NCBI RefSeq assembly: GCF_003665435.1
Contig: NZ_CP023407.1
Location: forward strand, 3,534,001-3,598,000
Origin: Streptomyces fungicidicus
GTDB lineage: Bacteria; Actinomycetota; Actinomycetes; Streptomycetales; Streptomycetaceae
Length of the DNA stretch: 64,000 nt
Direction: 5' to 3'
Below the pieces are notes generated by a model, which worked only from the letters and a program-made list of their open reading frames with translations, had not been told where the DNA came from and did no database searches. The translations under genes and the position numbers were made by a program. Numbering within the stretch: position 1 is the stretch's first letter; each line of letters begins with the position of its first letter. Positions 1 to 8,953 of this stretch are shown here, in pieces.

Positions 1-101
1 GTGACGCCGGTGTCCGCCGCCCGGGCGGGCGTCGCGGTGAACAGCCCCAGGGCGAGCGCCCCGGTGAGCACGGCCGTCAGGGTGGATCTGCCTGTGCGCA
101 T
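1..101 (-). CDS. Secreted protein, N-terminal fragment (runs off window)
   Basis: Only the first 33 codons are inside the window. They read as a Sec signal peptide: a short basic start (MRTGRSTL), a hydrophobic core (AVLTGALALGLF) and an Ala-x-Ala cleavage region (ARAADTG). The start at 101 follows AGAGGAC with good spacing; an in-frame ATG five codons upstream (116) is possible. The mature protein lies outside the window, so its function cannot be judged. Confidence 0.6.
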   Translation of the reverse strand, partial: MRTGRSTLTAVLTGALALGLFTATPARAADTGV

Positions 102-121
102 GCACGTCCTCTTCATGCACG

Positions 122-143
122 GGACCCCTGAGAGGCGGGGTCC
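122..143. terminator. Small hairpin between two minus-strand genes
   Basis: GGACCCC and GGGGTCC form a 7-bp stem around an 8-base loop, 58 bases past the stop of the YbjN gene and just upstream of the secreted-protein start. It could end the mshA-ybjN transcript or sit in the leader of the next gene. There is no T-run. Confidence 0.35.
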
Positions 144-200
144 GGATCGCGGCAGATTAACAGCAGGGCGTCGTACGTCCGTTCGGGGCCCTGACGGTGC

Positions 201-707
201 TCACTCGCCGGAGGGACGCTGCAGCAGATGGGCGAACGCGTCCAGGTTGCGGGTGGACTCGCCGCGCGACACCCGCCAGTCGTACTCCTTGCGGATCGCG
301 GAGGCGAAACCGAGCTCCAGCAGCGTGTTGAAGCTGCCGTCGGCGGCCTCCAGGACCTGCCCGAGGAGCCGGTCGAGCTCCTCCGGGGTGACGGCGGAAA
401 GGGGCAGGCGGCCGGTGACGTAGATGTCGCCGAGCGGGTCGACGGCGTAACTCACGCCGAACAGCTTGAGGTTGCGCTCCAGGAGCCAGCGGTGGACGGC
501 GCCCTCGTTCTCGTCGGGGTGGCGGACGACGAAGGCGTTCAGGGAGAGCGTGTGCCGGCCGGCGATCAGGGAGACGGTGGTGGACAGCTTGCGGGTGCCG
601 GGGAGCTTCACCACGTAACTGCCGGGTTCGGGACTCTCCCACTCCAGCTCGGCGTCCCTCAGGACGTCCTCGATGACCTGCGCTGCCTCCGCCGCCTTGT
701 CAGCCAT
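201..707 (-). CDS. YbjN-domain protein
   Basis: A 168-residue cytosolic protein matching the YbjN family (a fold like type III secretion chaperones; biochemical role unknown). Visible features are a [12 protein letters not shown] first strand, a central [13 protein letters not shown] segment and a WRVSRGES motif near the C-terminus. There is no signal peptide or membrane segment. Its ATG overlaps the end of mshA by 8 bases, so the two are translationally coupled; a conserved mshA neighbour in streptomycetes, but no link to mycothiol is shown by the sequence. Confidence 0.8.
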   Translation of the reverse strand: MADKAAEAAQVIEDVLRDAELEWESPEPGSYVVKLPGTRKLSTTVSLIAGRHTLSLNAFVVRHPDENEGAVHRWLLERNLKLFGVSYAVDPLGDIYVTGRLPLSAVTPEELDRLLGQVLEAADGSFNTLLELGFASAIRKEYDWRVSRGESTRNLDAFAHLLQRPSGE

Positions 708-2037
708 GGGTGGAGCGTACGTGACGGCGGTGGGCCTGGGTCGCGGCCGTGTACACGTCGGCGGTGGCCGCGGCCGCGGTGTCCCAGCCGAAGGACTGGG
801 CGTGCCGTGCGGCGGCCTCGCCCATGCGGTCGGCGAGGTGCGGGTGGTCGGCGAAGTCGCGCAGCACCCGAGCGTAGGCGTCGGGGTCGTGGCCCTGCAC
901 GAGGAAGCCGGTGTGCCCGTCCCGTACGGCGACGGGGAGGCCGCCGACCGCTGCGGCGAGCACCGGGGTGCCGGCCGCCTGCGCCTCTATGGCGACCAGT
1001 CCGAAGGACTCGCTGTAGGAGGGCATGACGAGCACGGACGCCGCGCGGAACCAGTCCGCGAGCTGCTCCTGCCCGACCGGCGGGTGGAAGCGGACGACGT
1101 CCGCGACGCCGAGCCGCGCGGCGAGCTTCTGCAGGCCCTCGGGCTTGGCGAGGCCGCTGCCGCTGGGGCCGCCGACCACGGGGACGCAGATCCGTGAGCG
1201 CAGTTCGGGACGCTCGCCGAGGAGGGCGGCCACCGCGCGCAGGAGCACGTCGGGCGCCTTGAGGGGCTGGATGCGGCCGGCGAAGAGGGGGATCAGGGCG
1301 TCCTGGGGCAGGCCGAGGCGGGCCCGCGCGGCGGCCCGGCCGTCGGCGGGGCGGAAGCGGCCCAGGTTCACCCCGGGGTGGACGACGGCGACCTTGCCGG
1401 GGTCGGCGGCGTAGTGCCGGACGAGTTCGTCGGCCTCCTCGGCGGTGTTGGCGATCAGCCGGTCGGCGGCGTCGACGATCTGGGTCTCGCCGATGACGCG
1501 GGCGGCCGGCTCGGGGGTGTCGCCGTCGGCCAGGCTGGCGTTCTTGACCTTGGCCATGGTGTGCATGGCGTGCACCAGGGGGACGCCCCAGCGCTGGGCG
1601 GCGAGCCAGCCGACGTGGCCGGAGAGCCAGTAGTGCGAGTGGACCAGGTCGTAGTGGCCCGGGCGGTGGCCGGCCCAGGCCTGCATGACGCCGTGGGTGA
1701 AGGCGCACAGCTGGGCGGGGAGTTCCTCCTTGGCGAGGCCCTCGTAGGGGCCGGCGTCGACGTGCCGGACGAGGACGCCGGGGGCGAGCTCGACGGCGGG
1801 CGGGAGGGCGGCGGCGGTCGCGCGGGTGAAGATCTCGACCTCGATGTTGATCGCGGCGAGGCGCTGCGCGAGCTCCACGATGTAGACGTTCATGCCGCCC
1901 GCGTCGCCGGTGCCCGGCTGGTGCAGCGGTGAGGTGTGCACGGAGAGCATCGCCACGCGGCGGGGCCTGCGGTGCAGGCGCAGCCGCGCAGAGGGGGCGG
2001 GGGAGCGCCGCCCGAGCCTCGCGATGTACTGGCTCAC
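700..2037 (-). CDS. mshA: D-inositol-3-phosphate glycosyltransferase MshA
   Basis: This is the GT4-family enzyme for the first committed step of mycothiol synthesis, transferring GlcNAc from UDP-GlcNAc to 1L-myo-inositol-1-phosphate. Family marks are the N-terminal DAGGMNVYI loop, HSHYWLSG and [11 protein letters not shown] in the inositol-phosphate-binding half, FAGRIQPLK at the domain junction, and the C-terminal E-x7-E of [11 protein letters not shown] chose the GTG at 2037 (VSQYIARL) because GAGGAA precedes it by 6-7 bases; 445 residues fits the family. The basic stretch before the glycosyltransferase core is normal for streptomycetes. The last step of the pathway, mshD, is at 48.6 kb. 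Confidence 0.93.
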   Translation of the reverse strand: MSQYIARLGRRSPAPSARLRLHRRPRRVAMLSVHTSPLHQPGTGDAGGMNVYIVELAQRLAAINIEVEIFTRATAAALPPAVELAPGVLVRHVDAGPYEGLAKEELPAQLCAFTHGVMQAWAGHRPGHYDLVHSHYWLSGHVGWLAAQRWGVPLVHAMHTMAKVKNASLADGDTPEPAARVIGETQIVDAADRLIANTAEEADELVRHYAADPGKVAVVHPGVNLGRFRPADGRAAARARLGLPQDALIPLFAGRIQPLKAPDVLLRAVAALLGERPELRSRICVPVVGGPSGSGLAKPEGLQKLAARLGVADVVRFHPPVGQEQLADWFRAASVLVMPSYSESFGLVAIEAQAAGTPVLAAAVGGLPVAVRDGHTGFLVQGHDPDAYARVLRDFADHPHLADRMGEAAARHAQSFGWDTAAAATADVYTAATQAHRRHVRSTHG

Positions 2038-2095
2038 GTGGCGTTCCTCCTCGCTGCGGGCATGACTGGTGGAGGGTGTGCGGACCCTCGGGGGC

Positions 2096-2126
2096 ATCAA
2101 CGCCGGAGGATTGCGTTCCCATTTCC
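2096..2126 (-). promoter_or_regulatory. SigR-like promoter for mshA (tentative)
   Basis: On the minus strand GGAAAT (2126-2121) is followed 19 bases later by GTTGAT (2101-2096), resembling the SigR (disulfide-stress sigma factor) pattern GGAAT-N18-GTT. Mycothiol genes are known SigR targets, which favours it, but the spacer is a base or two long and the match is by eye. Confidence 0.35.
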
Positions 2127-2244
2127 GGACGACGTCCCCGGTTCGCGTTTTTGCCGAATCATTACCGGGTTTCGCTCAACCGTTCGAGAGTGGTCCACGT
2201 CACCACCGGCGGCGTCGGCCCCGGGTACCCGCATACTCGACCCC

Positions 2245-3069
2245 ATGACAGTGCGCGCCCCCTCCCGCTCCCGCGTCGTGGGCACGGTGACGCGCGGGAC
2301 GACCAATCCCAACCGGCTGCGCCGCATGGACCGCTGGATCGCGGCCGCGCACGGAGCGGAACTGCGCCGCGCGGGCGACCCCGTCGCCGTCGACCTCGGC
2401 TACGGCGCCGCCCCCTGGACGGCGGTCGAACTGCTGCACAGGCTGCGCACCGTGGCGCCCCGCACACGGGTGACGGGCGTCGAGATCGAACCGGTCCGGG
2501 TCGAGGCGGCCCGGCCGTACGAGCGCGAGGGGCTGGTCTTCCGGCACGGCGGCTTCGAGCTCCCGGTCGCCGGGCGGCCGGTGCTGGTCCGCGCGGCGAA
2601 CGTGCTGCGCCAGTACGACGAGGCGGAGGTGGCCGCCGTGTGGCGGCGGCTGTGCGCCCGGCTGGCCCCGGCCGACCCGGCGACGGGCTCGCGCGGCGGA
2701 CTGCTGGTCGAGGGGACCTGCGACGAGATCGGCCGCCGGCACGTGTGGGTCGCGCTCGGGCCCGAAGGGCCGCGCACCGTCACCTTCGCGACCCGCCTCG
2801 GTTCCCTGGAACGCCCCTCCGACCTGGCGGAACGCCTGCCGAAGGCGCTCATCCACCGCAATGTCCCCGGCGAGCCGGTGCACGCCTTCCTGCGCGACTT
2901 CGACCGCGCCTGGGCCGCCGCCGCGCCGTACGCCTCGTACGGCGCCCGGCAGCGCTGGATCCGGACGGTGCGGGACCTCACGGCCGACTGGCCGGTGACG
3001 GACGCGCCGGGGCGCTGGCGGCAGGGGGAGGTCACGGTGCGGTGGGAGGCGCTGGCGCCGCGGGGGTGA
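2245..3069 (+). CDS. Class I SAM-dependent methyltransferase
   Basis: A 274-residue protein with a Rossmann-type SAM motif at about residues 48-58 (VAVDLGYGAAPW) followed by an acidic residue ending strand 2 (VTGVEIEP). The substrate is not apparent. It is divergent from mshA. A TAnnnT-type -10 (CATACT, 2232-2237) lies only 7 bases before the ATG, pointing to a leaderless mRNA and supporting this start over longer in-frame options. The conserved pairing with mshA does not by itself imply a role in thiol metabolism. Confidence 0.8.
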   Translation: MTVRAPSRSRVVGTVTRGTTNPNRLRRMDRWIAAAHGAELRRAGDPVAVDLGYGAAPWTAVELLHRLRTVAPRTRVTGVEIEPVRVEAARPYEREGLVFRHGGFELPVAGRPVLVRAANVLRQYDEAEVAAVWRRLCARLAPADPATGSRGGLLVEGTCDEIGRRHVWVALGPEGPRTVTFATRLGSLERPSDLAERLPKALIHRNVPGEPVHAFLRDFDRAWAAAAPYASYGARQRWIRTVRDLTADWPVTDAPGRWRQGEVTVRWEALAPRG

Positions 3070-3302
3070 CGACGCGCCCGGCGCCCGGTCCGCCGGGAGC
3101 GGTGACCCGTCCGGGGGAGGCCGGGCACGCCGGGAACGATCTCCGTGAGCCGTTCGTCACAACGGCGGGATGATCACCGTGCCGGGAATGCCCGGGACGA
3201 GGAGACGGGTGAGTACACCCTCTGTCGTTTCGCGCGCCGGCATGGCAGCATCCCCCGGGCGACCAGATGTTACTGGCGGTTAATCAAGCGGGGGTGCGTG
3301 AC

Positions 3303-4388
3303 ATGGGAACGGGAAAGCGCGGGTTGCTCACGGCGGCCGTGACCGTGGTCTGCGCGGTCACCGTGCTGGCACTGCCCGGCACGGCGTTCGCCGCGCCCAC
3401 TCCCCCGCCGTCCCCGAACCCCACCACGAGCGCGAGCGTCACCCTGCCGGCCGACGAGGAACTCGAGATCGTGCGCGAGAAGCTCGACAAGCTCTACCGC
3501 GCGGCGGCCGTGGCCACCGACCAGTACAACGCCGCCGAGGAGAAGGCGCGGCACCAGTCCGCGGAGATCGTCCGGCTGGCGAAGAAGATCGTCAAGGGCC
3601 AGGAGAGGCTCGACGGGCTGAAGGCCCGGGCCGGCGCCGCGGCCGCCGCCCAGTACCGCGGCGGCGGGCTCCCGCCCGAGGCCCGTCTGGTGCTGAGCGA
3701 CGACCCGCAGGACTTCCTCGACGGCGCGGGCCGGGTGCGCGCCGGCCAGCGCGCGACCCATGGACTGCTCGGGGAACTGACCCGGGCGCAGCAGGACTTG
3801 GAGCAGTACGCGCGGGACGCCGAAGCGCAGATGACGAAGCTGGAGGCGGGCCGCAAGGCCAAGGCCAAGGCGCAGAAGAAGATCGAGAAGCAGATCGAGG
3901 CGGCCGAGCAGGTCGAGTCCACGCTGGAGAAGGAGGAGAAGGAGCGTCTGGCCCTGCTGGAGCAGCAGGCCGCCGACGAGGCCCAGGCGTCGTGGCTGAG
4001 CTCCGGCATCCTCGACGAGATCAGGGGCAAGGCGACGGCGAAGGGCAAGAAGGCCGTCGCGTACGCCACCGCCCAGATCGGCAAGCCGTACCAGTGGGGC
4101 GCCGAGGGGCCGAAGTCATACGACTGCTCCGGGCTGACCTCACAGGCCTGGATCTCGGCCGGGCAGGGCATGCCGCGCACCTCGGAGGCGCAGTGGGCGC
4201 AGCTGGAGCGGATCGACATCAAGAACATGCGCCCCGGTGACCTGATCATCTACTTCGACGACGCCAGCCACGTGGGCATGTACATCGGGGACGGCACCAT
4301 GGTGCACGCCCCCCGCCCGGGGCGGACGGTGACGACCGCGGGGGCCGGATCCATGCCGATCCTCGGGGTCGTACGGCCCGACGCGTGA
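3303..4388 (+). CDS. Secreted NlpC/P60 (C40) peptidoglycan hydrolase
   Basis: A 361-residue exported cell-wall peptidase. Residues 1-34 are a signal peptide (basic start, hydrophobic core, AFAAPTPPP). Next come a Pro/Ser linker and a long Lys/Glu/Ala-rich coiled coil (about 45-235). The C-terminal NlpC/P60 domain has the catalytic Cys in YDCSGLTSQAW, His in ASHVGMYIGD and the third polar site at MVHAPRPG. Such D,L-endopeptidases cleave stem peptides during growth and development; the coiled coil probably regulates or localises it. The ATG at 3303 follows a GGGGG stretch; GTG at 3294 is an alternative. Confidence 0.9.
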   Translation: MGTGKRGLLTAAVTVVCAVTVLALPGTAFAAPTPPPSPNPTTSASVTLPADEELEIVREKLDKLYRAAAVATDQYNAAEEKARHQSAEIVRLAKKIVKGQERLDGLKARAGAAAAAQYRGGGLPPEARLVLSDDPQDFLDGAGRVRAGQRATHGLLGELTRAQQDLEQYARDAEAQMTKLEAGRKAKAKAQKKIEKQIEAAEQVESTLEKEEKERLALLEQQAADEAQASWLSSGILDEIRGKATAKGKKAVAYATAQIGKPYQWGAEGPKSYDCSGLTSQAWISAGQGMPRTSEAQWAQLERIDIKNMRPGDLIIYFDDASHVGMYIGDGTMVHAPRPGRTVTTAGAGSMPILGVVRPDA

Positions 4389-4699
4389 GCGGACCGCGGG
4401 GTTTCGCGCGCTCCCTCCGGCCGCTCAACTGCCCCGTGACACAGGCCACGTGACCCAGCGCACGCCGTTCTCCCCGCCGCCTCGCCCGGGGAGTGACGTT
4501 CGTCATCCCGGTGGCGGTTCCGGCCTGTCCAACTGCGGTAGCAAACGCGGCATATGACAGCGGTGGATGGCCGAGCGGCGTGGTTCACACCATTCCGCTG
4601 CGGCGCCGTCAGCCGCTATCGTCCCCGTTCGAAAGGGGAACAGGGCCCAAGGCCGTCGCCCCCACCGTGCCCTCGGGGGGAGGGAAGGAACCCGGAACA
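4389..4699 (+). other. Intergenic stretch upstream of the receiver-PP2C gene
   Basis: These 311 bases hold no convincing gene. TATCGT near 4616 in CGCTATCGTCC could be a -10 hexamer about 80 bases before the next start, and AAGGAA (4685-4690) is the ribosome-binding site. I see no strong hairpin. Confidence 0.4.
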
Positions 4700-6067
4700 A
4701 TGCCCGCACCCGTACCGCGGCAGAGAGCGATCCCGGCCGCGGAAGGTGGTCAGGCGCCGGCCGCAGCACCGAACGGCGGCTCCGCCCAGGACTCCCCGGA
4801 GACCGGGGTCACCGCCGCACGCCCGGCGGACCCGTCCGAGCACGCCGCGGACCGGCCCGGCGCCGCGCCGGAGCGTACCGAGACGGCCGCCGCCACCAAC
4901 CTCACCCTGCTGCTGATCGAGGACGATCCCGGCGGCTCACCGATCGTCCCGGACCTGCTCGACCAGTCCGGCAAGCCGATCCGCGTGCGCACCGCCCGCA
5001 ACCTCACCGAGGCCGGGCGGCTGCTGACCGACGACGTGCACTGCATCCTGCTGGACCTCGCGCTCCCCGCGCCGGGCCGGGCGGGCGGCGGTGACGACGA
5101 GCTCGCCGTGCTCAAGCACGTGCTGGAGATCGCGCCCCGGCACGCCGTGCTCGCCCTCACCGGAGCCGACGACGCCGAGCGCGGCGCGGCGGCGGTACGC
5201 GTGGGCGCCCAGGACTACCTCGTCCGCGACGAGCTGGACGGGCGGCTGCTGAGCCGGGCGATCCGGTACGCCGTGGAGCGCAAGCGGTCCGACTCCGCCG
5301 AGCGGAGGCTCGCCGAGGGCCGGGTCCGCGCACAGGAGAACCGCCGGCTGGAGCGCGGCCTGCTGCCGACGCCGCTGCTGGACGGCTCCCCGCTGCGGTT
5401 CGCCGCCCGCTACCGGCCCGGCCGCTCCCGCGCCCTGCTCGGCGGGGACTTCTACGACGTCGTCCGCACCCCGGACGGCACCGTGCACGCCATGATCGGC
5501 GACGTCTGCGGACACGGCCCGGACGAGGCCGCGCTCGGCGTGGAGCTGCGCATCGCCTGGCGGGCGCTGACCCTGGCGGGGCTGTGCGGGGACCGGCTGC
5601 TGGGCACGCTGCAGGAGGTGCTGGAGCACGAGCGGTCGGACGACGAGATCTTCGCGACGCTGTGCACGGTGGACATCGCGCCGGACGGCCGGCAGGCCGG
5701 GCTGTGCCTGGCCGGGCACCCCTCGCCGCTGCTGGTCCGCCCGGGCGCGCCCGCCCGTCTGCTGCCGTACGACGACAACGGCCCCGCGCTCGGCATGCTG
5801 CCGGGCGCCCGCTGGCCGCGGATGCAGGTGGACCTGGGCGCCGAGTGGGGCCTGATGCTCTACACCGACGGCCTGATCGAGGGCCGGGTCGGCGACACCG
5901 GGGAACGGCTCGGCCAGGACGGCATGGTGGAGATGATCCGCCGCCAGCTCTCCGAGGGGCTGCGCGGGGAGGAACTGCTGCGGGCCGCGGTGCACGAGGT
6001 GCGGGCGCTCAACGGCGGCGAGCTGACGGACGACGTGGCGGTGCTGCTGCTGGACCGGGCGGGCTGA
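4700..6067 (+). CDS. Response-regulator receiver fused to SpoIIE-type PP2C phosphatase
   Basis: A 455-residue signalling protein. After a ~70-residue Ala/Pro-rich leader comes a receiver domain (LLLIEDDP, phospho-acceptor in CILLDLALP, C-terminal YLVRDEL), then a helical linker ending in RRLERGLLPTPL, then the PPM/SpoIIE phosphatase with the metal-binding motifs GGDFYDVV, GDVCGHGPDEA and DDVAVLLLD. RsbU/SpoIIE-like enzymes dephosphorylate anti-anti-sigma factors. The receiver has TGADD where the switch Thr/Ser region lies, and Arg (VRD) in place of the usual KP lysine, so phosphorylation control may be atypical. No partner kinase adjoins it. Confidence 0.88.
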   Translation: MPAPVPRQRAIPAAEGGQAPAAAPNGGSAQDSPETGVTAARPADPSEHAADRPGAAPERTETAAATNLTLLLIEDDPGGSPIVPDLLDQSGKPIRVRTARNLTEAGRLLTDDVHCILLDLALPAPGRAGGGDDELAVLKHVLEIAPRHAVLALTGADDAERGAAAVRVGAQDYLVRDELDGRLLSRAIRYAVERKRSDSAERRLAEGRVRAQENRRLERGLLPTPLLDGSPLRFAARYRPGRSRALLGGDFYDVVRTPDGTVHAMIGDVCGHGPDEAALGVELRIAWRALTLAGLCGDRLLGTLQEVLEHERSDDEIFATLCTVDIAPDGRQAGLCLAGHPSPLLVRPGAPARLLPYDDNGPALGMLPGARWPRMQVDLGAEWGLMLYTDGLIEGRVGDTGERLGQDGMVEMIRRQLSEGLRGEELLRAAVHEVRALNGGELTDDVAVLLLDRAG

Positions 6068-6098
6068 CCGCGAGCCCGCCGCACGGCGCCGCTCCGGG

Positions 6099-6437
6099 TC
6101 AGCGGCCGCCGTTGTACGGGCCGTAGGGGCCGTCGCTGCTGGAGCCCCTGCGGGGGCGGCCGCCGCCGGGCAGGCCGCGGAGGGCCGGGCGGACGTCGAC
6201 CATGTACACGATGGTCGCGATCAGGCCGATGACCGGCAGGAACGACAGGATGTTGAAGATCAGGTTCACCACGAAGGCGAGGCCCAGGATGATCAGCCAG
6301 AAGGGCTTGGTCTTCTTGTCGGCCGCGCGATAGGCGTCCTCACGGCGCGTGGCGGCGTCGATCAGCGCGAAGCCGCTGAACACAATCAGGGCCATGCTCA
6401 GCAACCACATGAACCCCTGGAAGCCCTGCATCAGCAC
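6099..6437 (-). CDS. DUF2516 small membrane protein
   Basis: A 112-residue protein with two or three hydrophobic segments (residues ~8-26, 47-64, 68-82) and a Gly/Arg-rich cytosolic tail. The DAATRREDAYRAADKKTK loop between the first two helices fits DUF2516. The start is uncertain: GTG at 6437 or ATG at 6431, both with a weak ribosome-binding site. It lies downstream of the HBHA-like gene, past a terminator, so it probably has its own promoter. Confidence 0.75.
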   Translation of the reverse strand: MLMQGFQGFMWLLSMALIVFSGFALIDAATRREDAYRAADKKTKPFWLIILGLAFVVNLIFNILSFLPVIGLIATIVYMVDVRPALRGLPGGGRPRRGSSSDGPYGPYNGGR

Positions 6438-6523
6438 GTACGTCCACCACCAGACTCGGCTCGTCCACTACGCCGTCGTTACGCCGTCACCGTACCCGCA
6501 TCGGCCGGACGGCTACCCGGACA

Positions 6524-6556
6524 ACGGGCCGGGCACCGCGTAAGTGCCCGGCCCGT
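6524..6556 (-). terminator. Strong hairpin terminator after the HBHA-like gene
   Basis: A perfect 13-bp GC-rich stem (acgggccgggcac / gtgcccggcccgt) around a 7-base loop begins 15 bases past the HBHA-like stop. It lacks a T-run, as is usual in streptomycetes. Confidence 0.75.
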
Positions 6557-6571
6557 CCGGTTCCGTCACCG

Positions 6572-7180
6572 CTACTTCGCGGGCGGGGTCGTCTTCTTCG
6601 CCGCGGGCTTGCGGACCGGGGCCTTCTTGGCGGCGGGCTTCTTCGCGGCGGCCTCCGTGCCGTTCGCGGCGGGCGCGGCGTCCTTGACGGCGACCGGCTC
6701 GGGGCGGGGCGCGGGCTTCGGCTCGGCCGCCGGCTCCACCGCGACGGCGATGTCCTCGATGCCCTCGGCGGCCTCGCCGCGCCAGGTCCGCACGGCGTGC
6801 TCGCCGTGCTCGGCGACCTTCTCGTAGGCCTCCCGGGCCTTGACCGCGTACTCGGCGGCGATGCCGACCCCGCGCAGGGCGAGGTCCTGGGCGTTCTCAC
6901 CGAACTTCTTCAGGTCGGTGTCGAGCGAGCCGATGAGCTCCCCGACCTTGCTCTGCAGGTTCTCCTGCGTCTCCCGGACCCGGACGGTCGCCCGCTCCTG
7001 GACGGCCTTGGGGTCGGTGTTGCGGACCGCCTCGATACGGGCCGGGGCCTCGGTGCGCAGCTGCTCCACCAGGGCCGGCACCTTCTTGGCCTGCTGCAGC
7101 GCGAGGTCGGCGGTGCCGGCGGCGAAGTAGAGCGGGGTCGGGTCGCTGAGGGTCTTGCGCAGGTCGTCGGTGATGGCCAT
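6572..7180 (-). CDS. Heparin-binding-haemagglutinin-like protein
   Basis: A 202-residue protein with the architecture of mycobacterial HBHA: an alpha-helical coiled-coil region (about 1-125, with AAGTADLALQQAKKVP and repeated Val/Lys/Glu heptads), then a Pro/Ala linker, then a Lys/Ala/Pro-rich basic tail (repeated AAKKPAAKKAP) that in HBHA binds sulfated glycans. There is no signal peptide, as in HBHA. In a soil filament the function is unknown; membrane or nucleoid association are both possible because such tails also bind DNA. It sits 78 bases downstream of an XRE regulator on the same strand, so probably co-transcribed. Confidence 0.75.
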   Translation of the reverse strand: MAITDDLRKTLSDPTPLYFAAGTADLALQQAKKVPALVEQLRTEAPARIEAVRNTDPKAVQERATVRVRETQENLQSKVGELIGSLDTDLKKFGENAQDLALRGVGIAAEYAVKAREAYEKVAEHGEHAVRTWRGEAAEGIEDIAVAVEPAAEPKPAPRPEPVAVKDAAPAANGTEAAAKKPAAKKAPVRKPAAKKTTPPAK

Positions 7181-7258
7181 GGTGAGGGTCCTCCCGGATT
7201 CGTTTCGGCTGAGGGTTCGTAGGAGATCCGCGGTGGGCGGCCGGCGCCCTGGTCCGGC

Positions 7259-7738
7259 TCAGCCGGCCGTCCGCCGCGGATCCGTGTCGCTGCCGTCGAC
7301 CACGCGGGGGCGGGGCTCGGCGGACGGGGCGTCGACGGCTTCGGGAGCCGGGGCACCCCCCGGCGTCGCCTGACCGTCCTCGGCGCCCGCAAACCCGTTC
7401 TCCTTGCGGAACGACTCGTAGATCTGGAGCAGCACCTGCTTCTGACGCTCGGTCAGCGTGGGGTCGGCGAGCACGACGGCACGGGTCTCGACCTCGTCCC
7501 GGTCCCGCTCGGCGTCGAGGATGCCGGCCCGTACGTACAGCGTCTCGGCGGAGATCCGCAGCGCCTTGGCGACCTGCTGCAGCACCTCCGCGCTCGGCTT
7601 GCGCAGCCCGCGCTCGATCTGGCTGAGGTACGGGTTGGACACCCCGGCGGCGTCGGCGAGCTGCCGCAGCGACAACTGCGCACTGCGCCGCTGCTCGCGC
7701 AGGTACTCACCGAGATTGCCGACGTTGAGCGATGCCAT
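7259..7738 (-). CDS. XRE-family helix-turn-helix regulator
   Basis: A 159-residue protein with a Cro/CI-type HTH at residues ~8-62 (LGEYLREQRRSAQLSLRQLA, recognition helix VSNPYLSQIERG) followed by a helical segment and a Pro/Ala/Asp-rich tail. It starts at 7738 with GGAGG very close to the ATG. A perfect 20-bp palindrome lies 30-49 bases upstream, overlapping a plausible promoter (TTTTGC, 16 bases, TAGTTA), so autoregulation is likely. It precedes the HBHA-like gene and may control it. Confidence 0.85.
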   Translation of the reverse strand: MASLNVGNLGEYLREQRRSAQLSLRQLADAAGVSNPYLSQIERGLRKPSAEVLQQVAKALRISAETLYVRAGILDAERDRDEVETRAVVLADPTLTERQKQVLLQIYESFRKENGFAGAEDGQATPGGAPAPEAVDAPSAEPRPRVVDGSDTDPRRTAG

Positions 7739-7767
7739 GCCTCCACCCTGCCGCACTCCGCTAACTA

Positions 7768-7787
7768 TTGCAAGCACCTGCTTGCAA
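7768..7787. promoter_or_regulatory. Perfect 20-bp palindromic operator
   Basis: ttgcaagcaCCtgcttgcaa has 9-bp perfect arms and a 2-base centre. It lies between the XRE gene and the divergent 7840 gene and overlaps the likely XRE promoter. It is unusually AT-balanced for this genome, consistent with a protein-binding site. Confidence 0.75.
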
Positions 7788-7839
7788 AAGTGCGCCACGC
7801 GTCGGGGGCGTTGTCAGTGGCATCGGCGAGGATCCCGGC

Positions 7840-8304
7840 ATGACTGCGACCGCCTCCGACGCACGCGGCCTCCTGGACGACGTGCGCACCAGCGCCACCC
7901 GGATCGCCCGGGCCCTCGAACGCTCCGGCTACCGGGCGGACTTCACCCCCGCGAGCCTGCGGGACCTCGAGCGCTTCATGGCCGAGCACAGCGACCGCGG
8001 CGTCGCGGTGGCCGGGGGCCTCCTCGCCACGGACCAGGGCTCCCGCCTGTTCGCTCTCGGCGCCTACCTCGGGGAGACCGTCCGGCGCAGCGCCGGCGGC
8101 GCCTGGGAGACCGACGGCGCGGATCCCCACAGCGAGCCGGGCCCCGCGCTCCGCCTCTCCGACGGATCACTGGTCTGGCCCGTCCAGCGCATGGTCAAAC
8201 GCTTCCGCCACGGCCACGAGGACAGCATCGCCGGCTACGCGACGGCCCTCGGCCTGCACCTCTCCACCCGGCCCCGCCGCCGCTCCTGGCGATGGCGCCG
8301 CTGA
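7840..8304 (+). CDS. Hypothetical protein
   Basis: A 154-residue protein that I do not recognise. It is soluble, with DARGLLDDVRTSATRIARAL and ERSGYRADFTPASLRDLE helices, a central LFALGAYLGETVRRS segment and a very basic end (RPRRRSWRWRR). GAGGAT precedes the ATG by 7 bases. It is divergent from the XRE gene and shares the palindrome region. Confidence 0.65.
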   Translation: MTATASDARGLLDDVRTSATRIARALERSGYRADFTPASLRDLERFMAEHSDRGVAVAGGLLATDQGSRLFALGAYLGETVRRSAGGAWETDGADPHSEPGPALRLSDGSLVWPVQRMVKRFRHGHEDSIAGYATALGLHLSTRPRRRSWRWRR

Positions 8305-8353
8305 CCGGGGAAAAGCCGTCGGCTCGGGGGGCCCAGGGCGGCAGACTGGGCGC

Positions 8354-8953
8354 ATGACCGCATCCGACGGCACGGCCAAGTCCGACCTCCGCCGCTATCT
8401 CCAGTCGGCCCGCGACGCCCTGTTGTGGAAGCTCGACGGGCTCCCGGAGTACGACGTGCGCCGGCCGATGACGCCGACCGGCACCAATCTGCTCGGCCTG
8501 GTGAAGCACGCGGCCGGCGTGGAGCTGGGGTACCTCGGCGACACCTTCGGCCGGCCGGCCGGTGAGCCGTTGCCCTGGACCGAGGAGTCGGCGGCGGGCA
8601 ACGCCGACATGTGGGCCACGGCCGAGGAGTCACGGGAGTACATCACCGGCCTGTACCGCCGGGCGTGGGCGCACGCCGACGCGACGCTGGAGGCGCTGCC
8701 CCTGGACACCACCGGCAGGGTGCCGTGGTGGCCGGACGGCAGGGACGAGCTGACGCTGCACCACGCCGTGGTCCGGGTGATCGCCGACACGCAGCGGCAC
8801 GCGGGCCACGCCGACATCCTCCGGGAACTCATCGACGGCGAGGTCGGCATGAGCGAGACCAACACCAGCATGATGTCGGGCGACGCGGCCTGGTGGGAGA
8901 CCTACCGCGCCCGCCTGGAGCAGGCGGCCCGGCAAGCCGGCCGGCGGGTCTGA
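8354..8953 (+). CDS. DinB-family protein (DUF664 type)
   Basis: A 199-residue four-helix-bundle protein of the DinB/YfiT fold. The metal-ligand pattern is visible: His in LGLVKHAAGVE (near 52) and two His in the third helix (DTQRHAGHADILREL). In actinobacteria many relatives are mycothiol- or bacillithiol-dependent transferases or maleylpyruvate-isomerase-like enzymes; the substrate here is unknown. CAGACT six bases before the ATG suggests a leaderless transcript. Confidence 0.85.
   Translation: MTASDGTAKSDLRRYLQSARDALLWKLDGLPEYDVRRPMTPTGTNLLGLVKHAAGVELGYLGDTFGRPAGEPLPWTEESAAGNADMWATAEESREYITGLYRRAWAHADATLEALPLDTTGRVPWWPDGRDELTLHHAVVRVIADTQRHAGHADILRELIDGEVGMSETNTSMMSGDAAWWETYRARLEQAARQAGRRV

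Noticed and set aside
3070..3302. c-di-AMP (ydaO-type) riboswitch before the NlpC/P60 gene
   Set aside because: Such elements precede some streptomycete wall-hydrolase genes, but the conserved core sequences were not found here.
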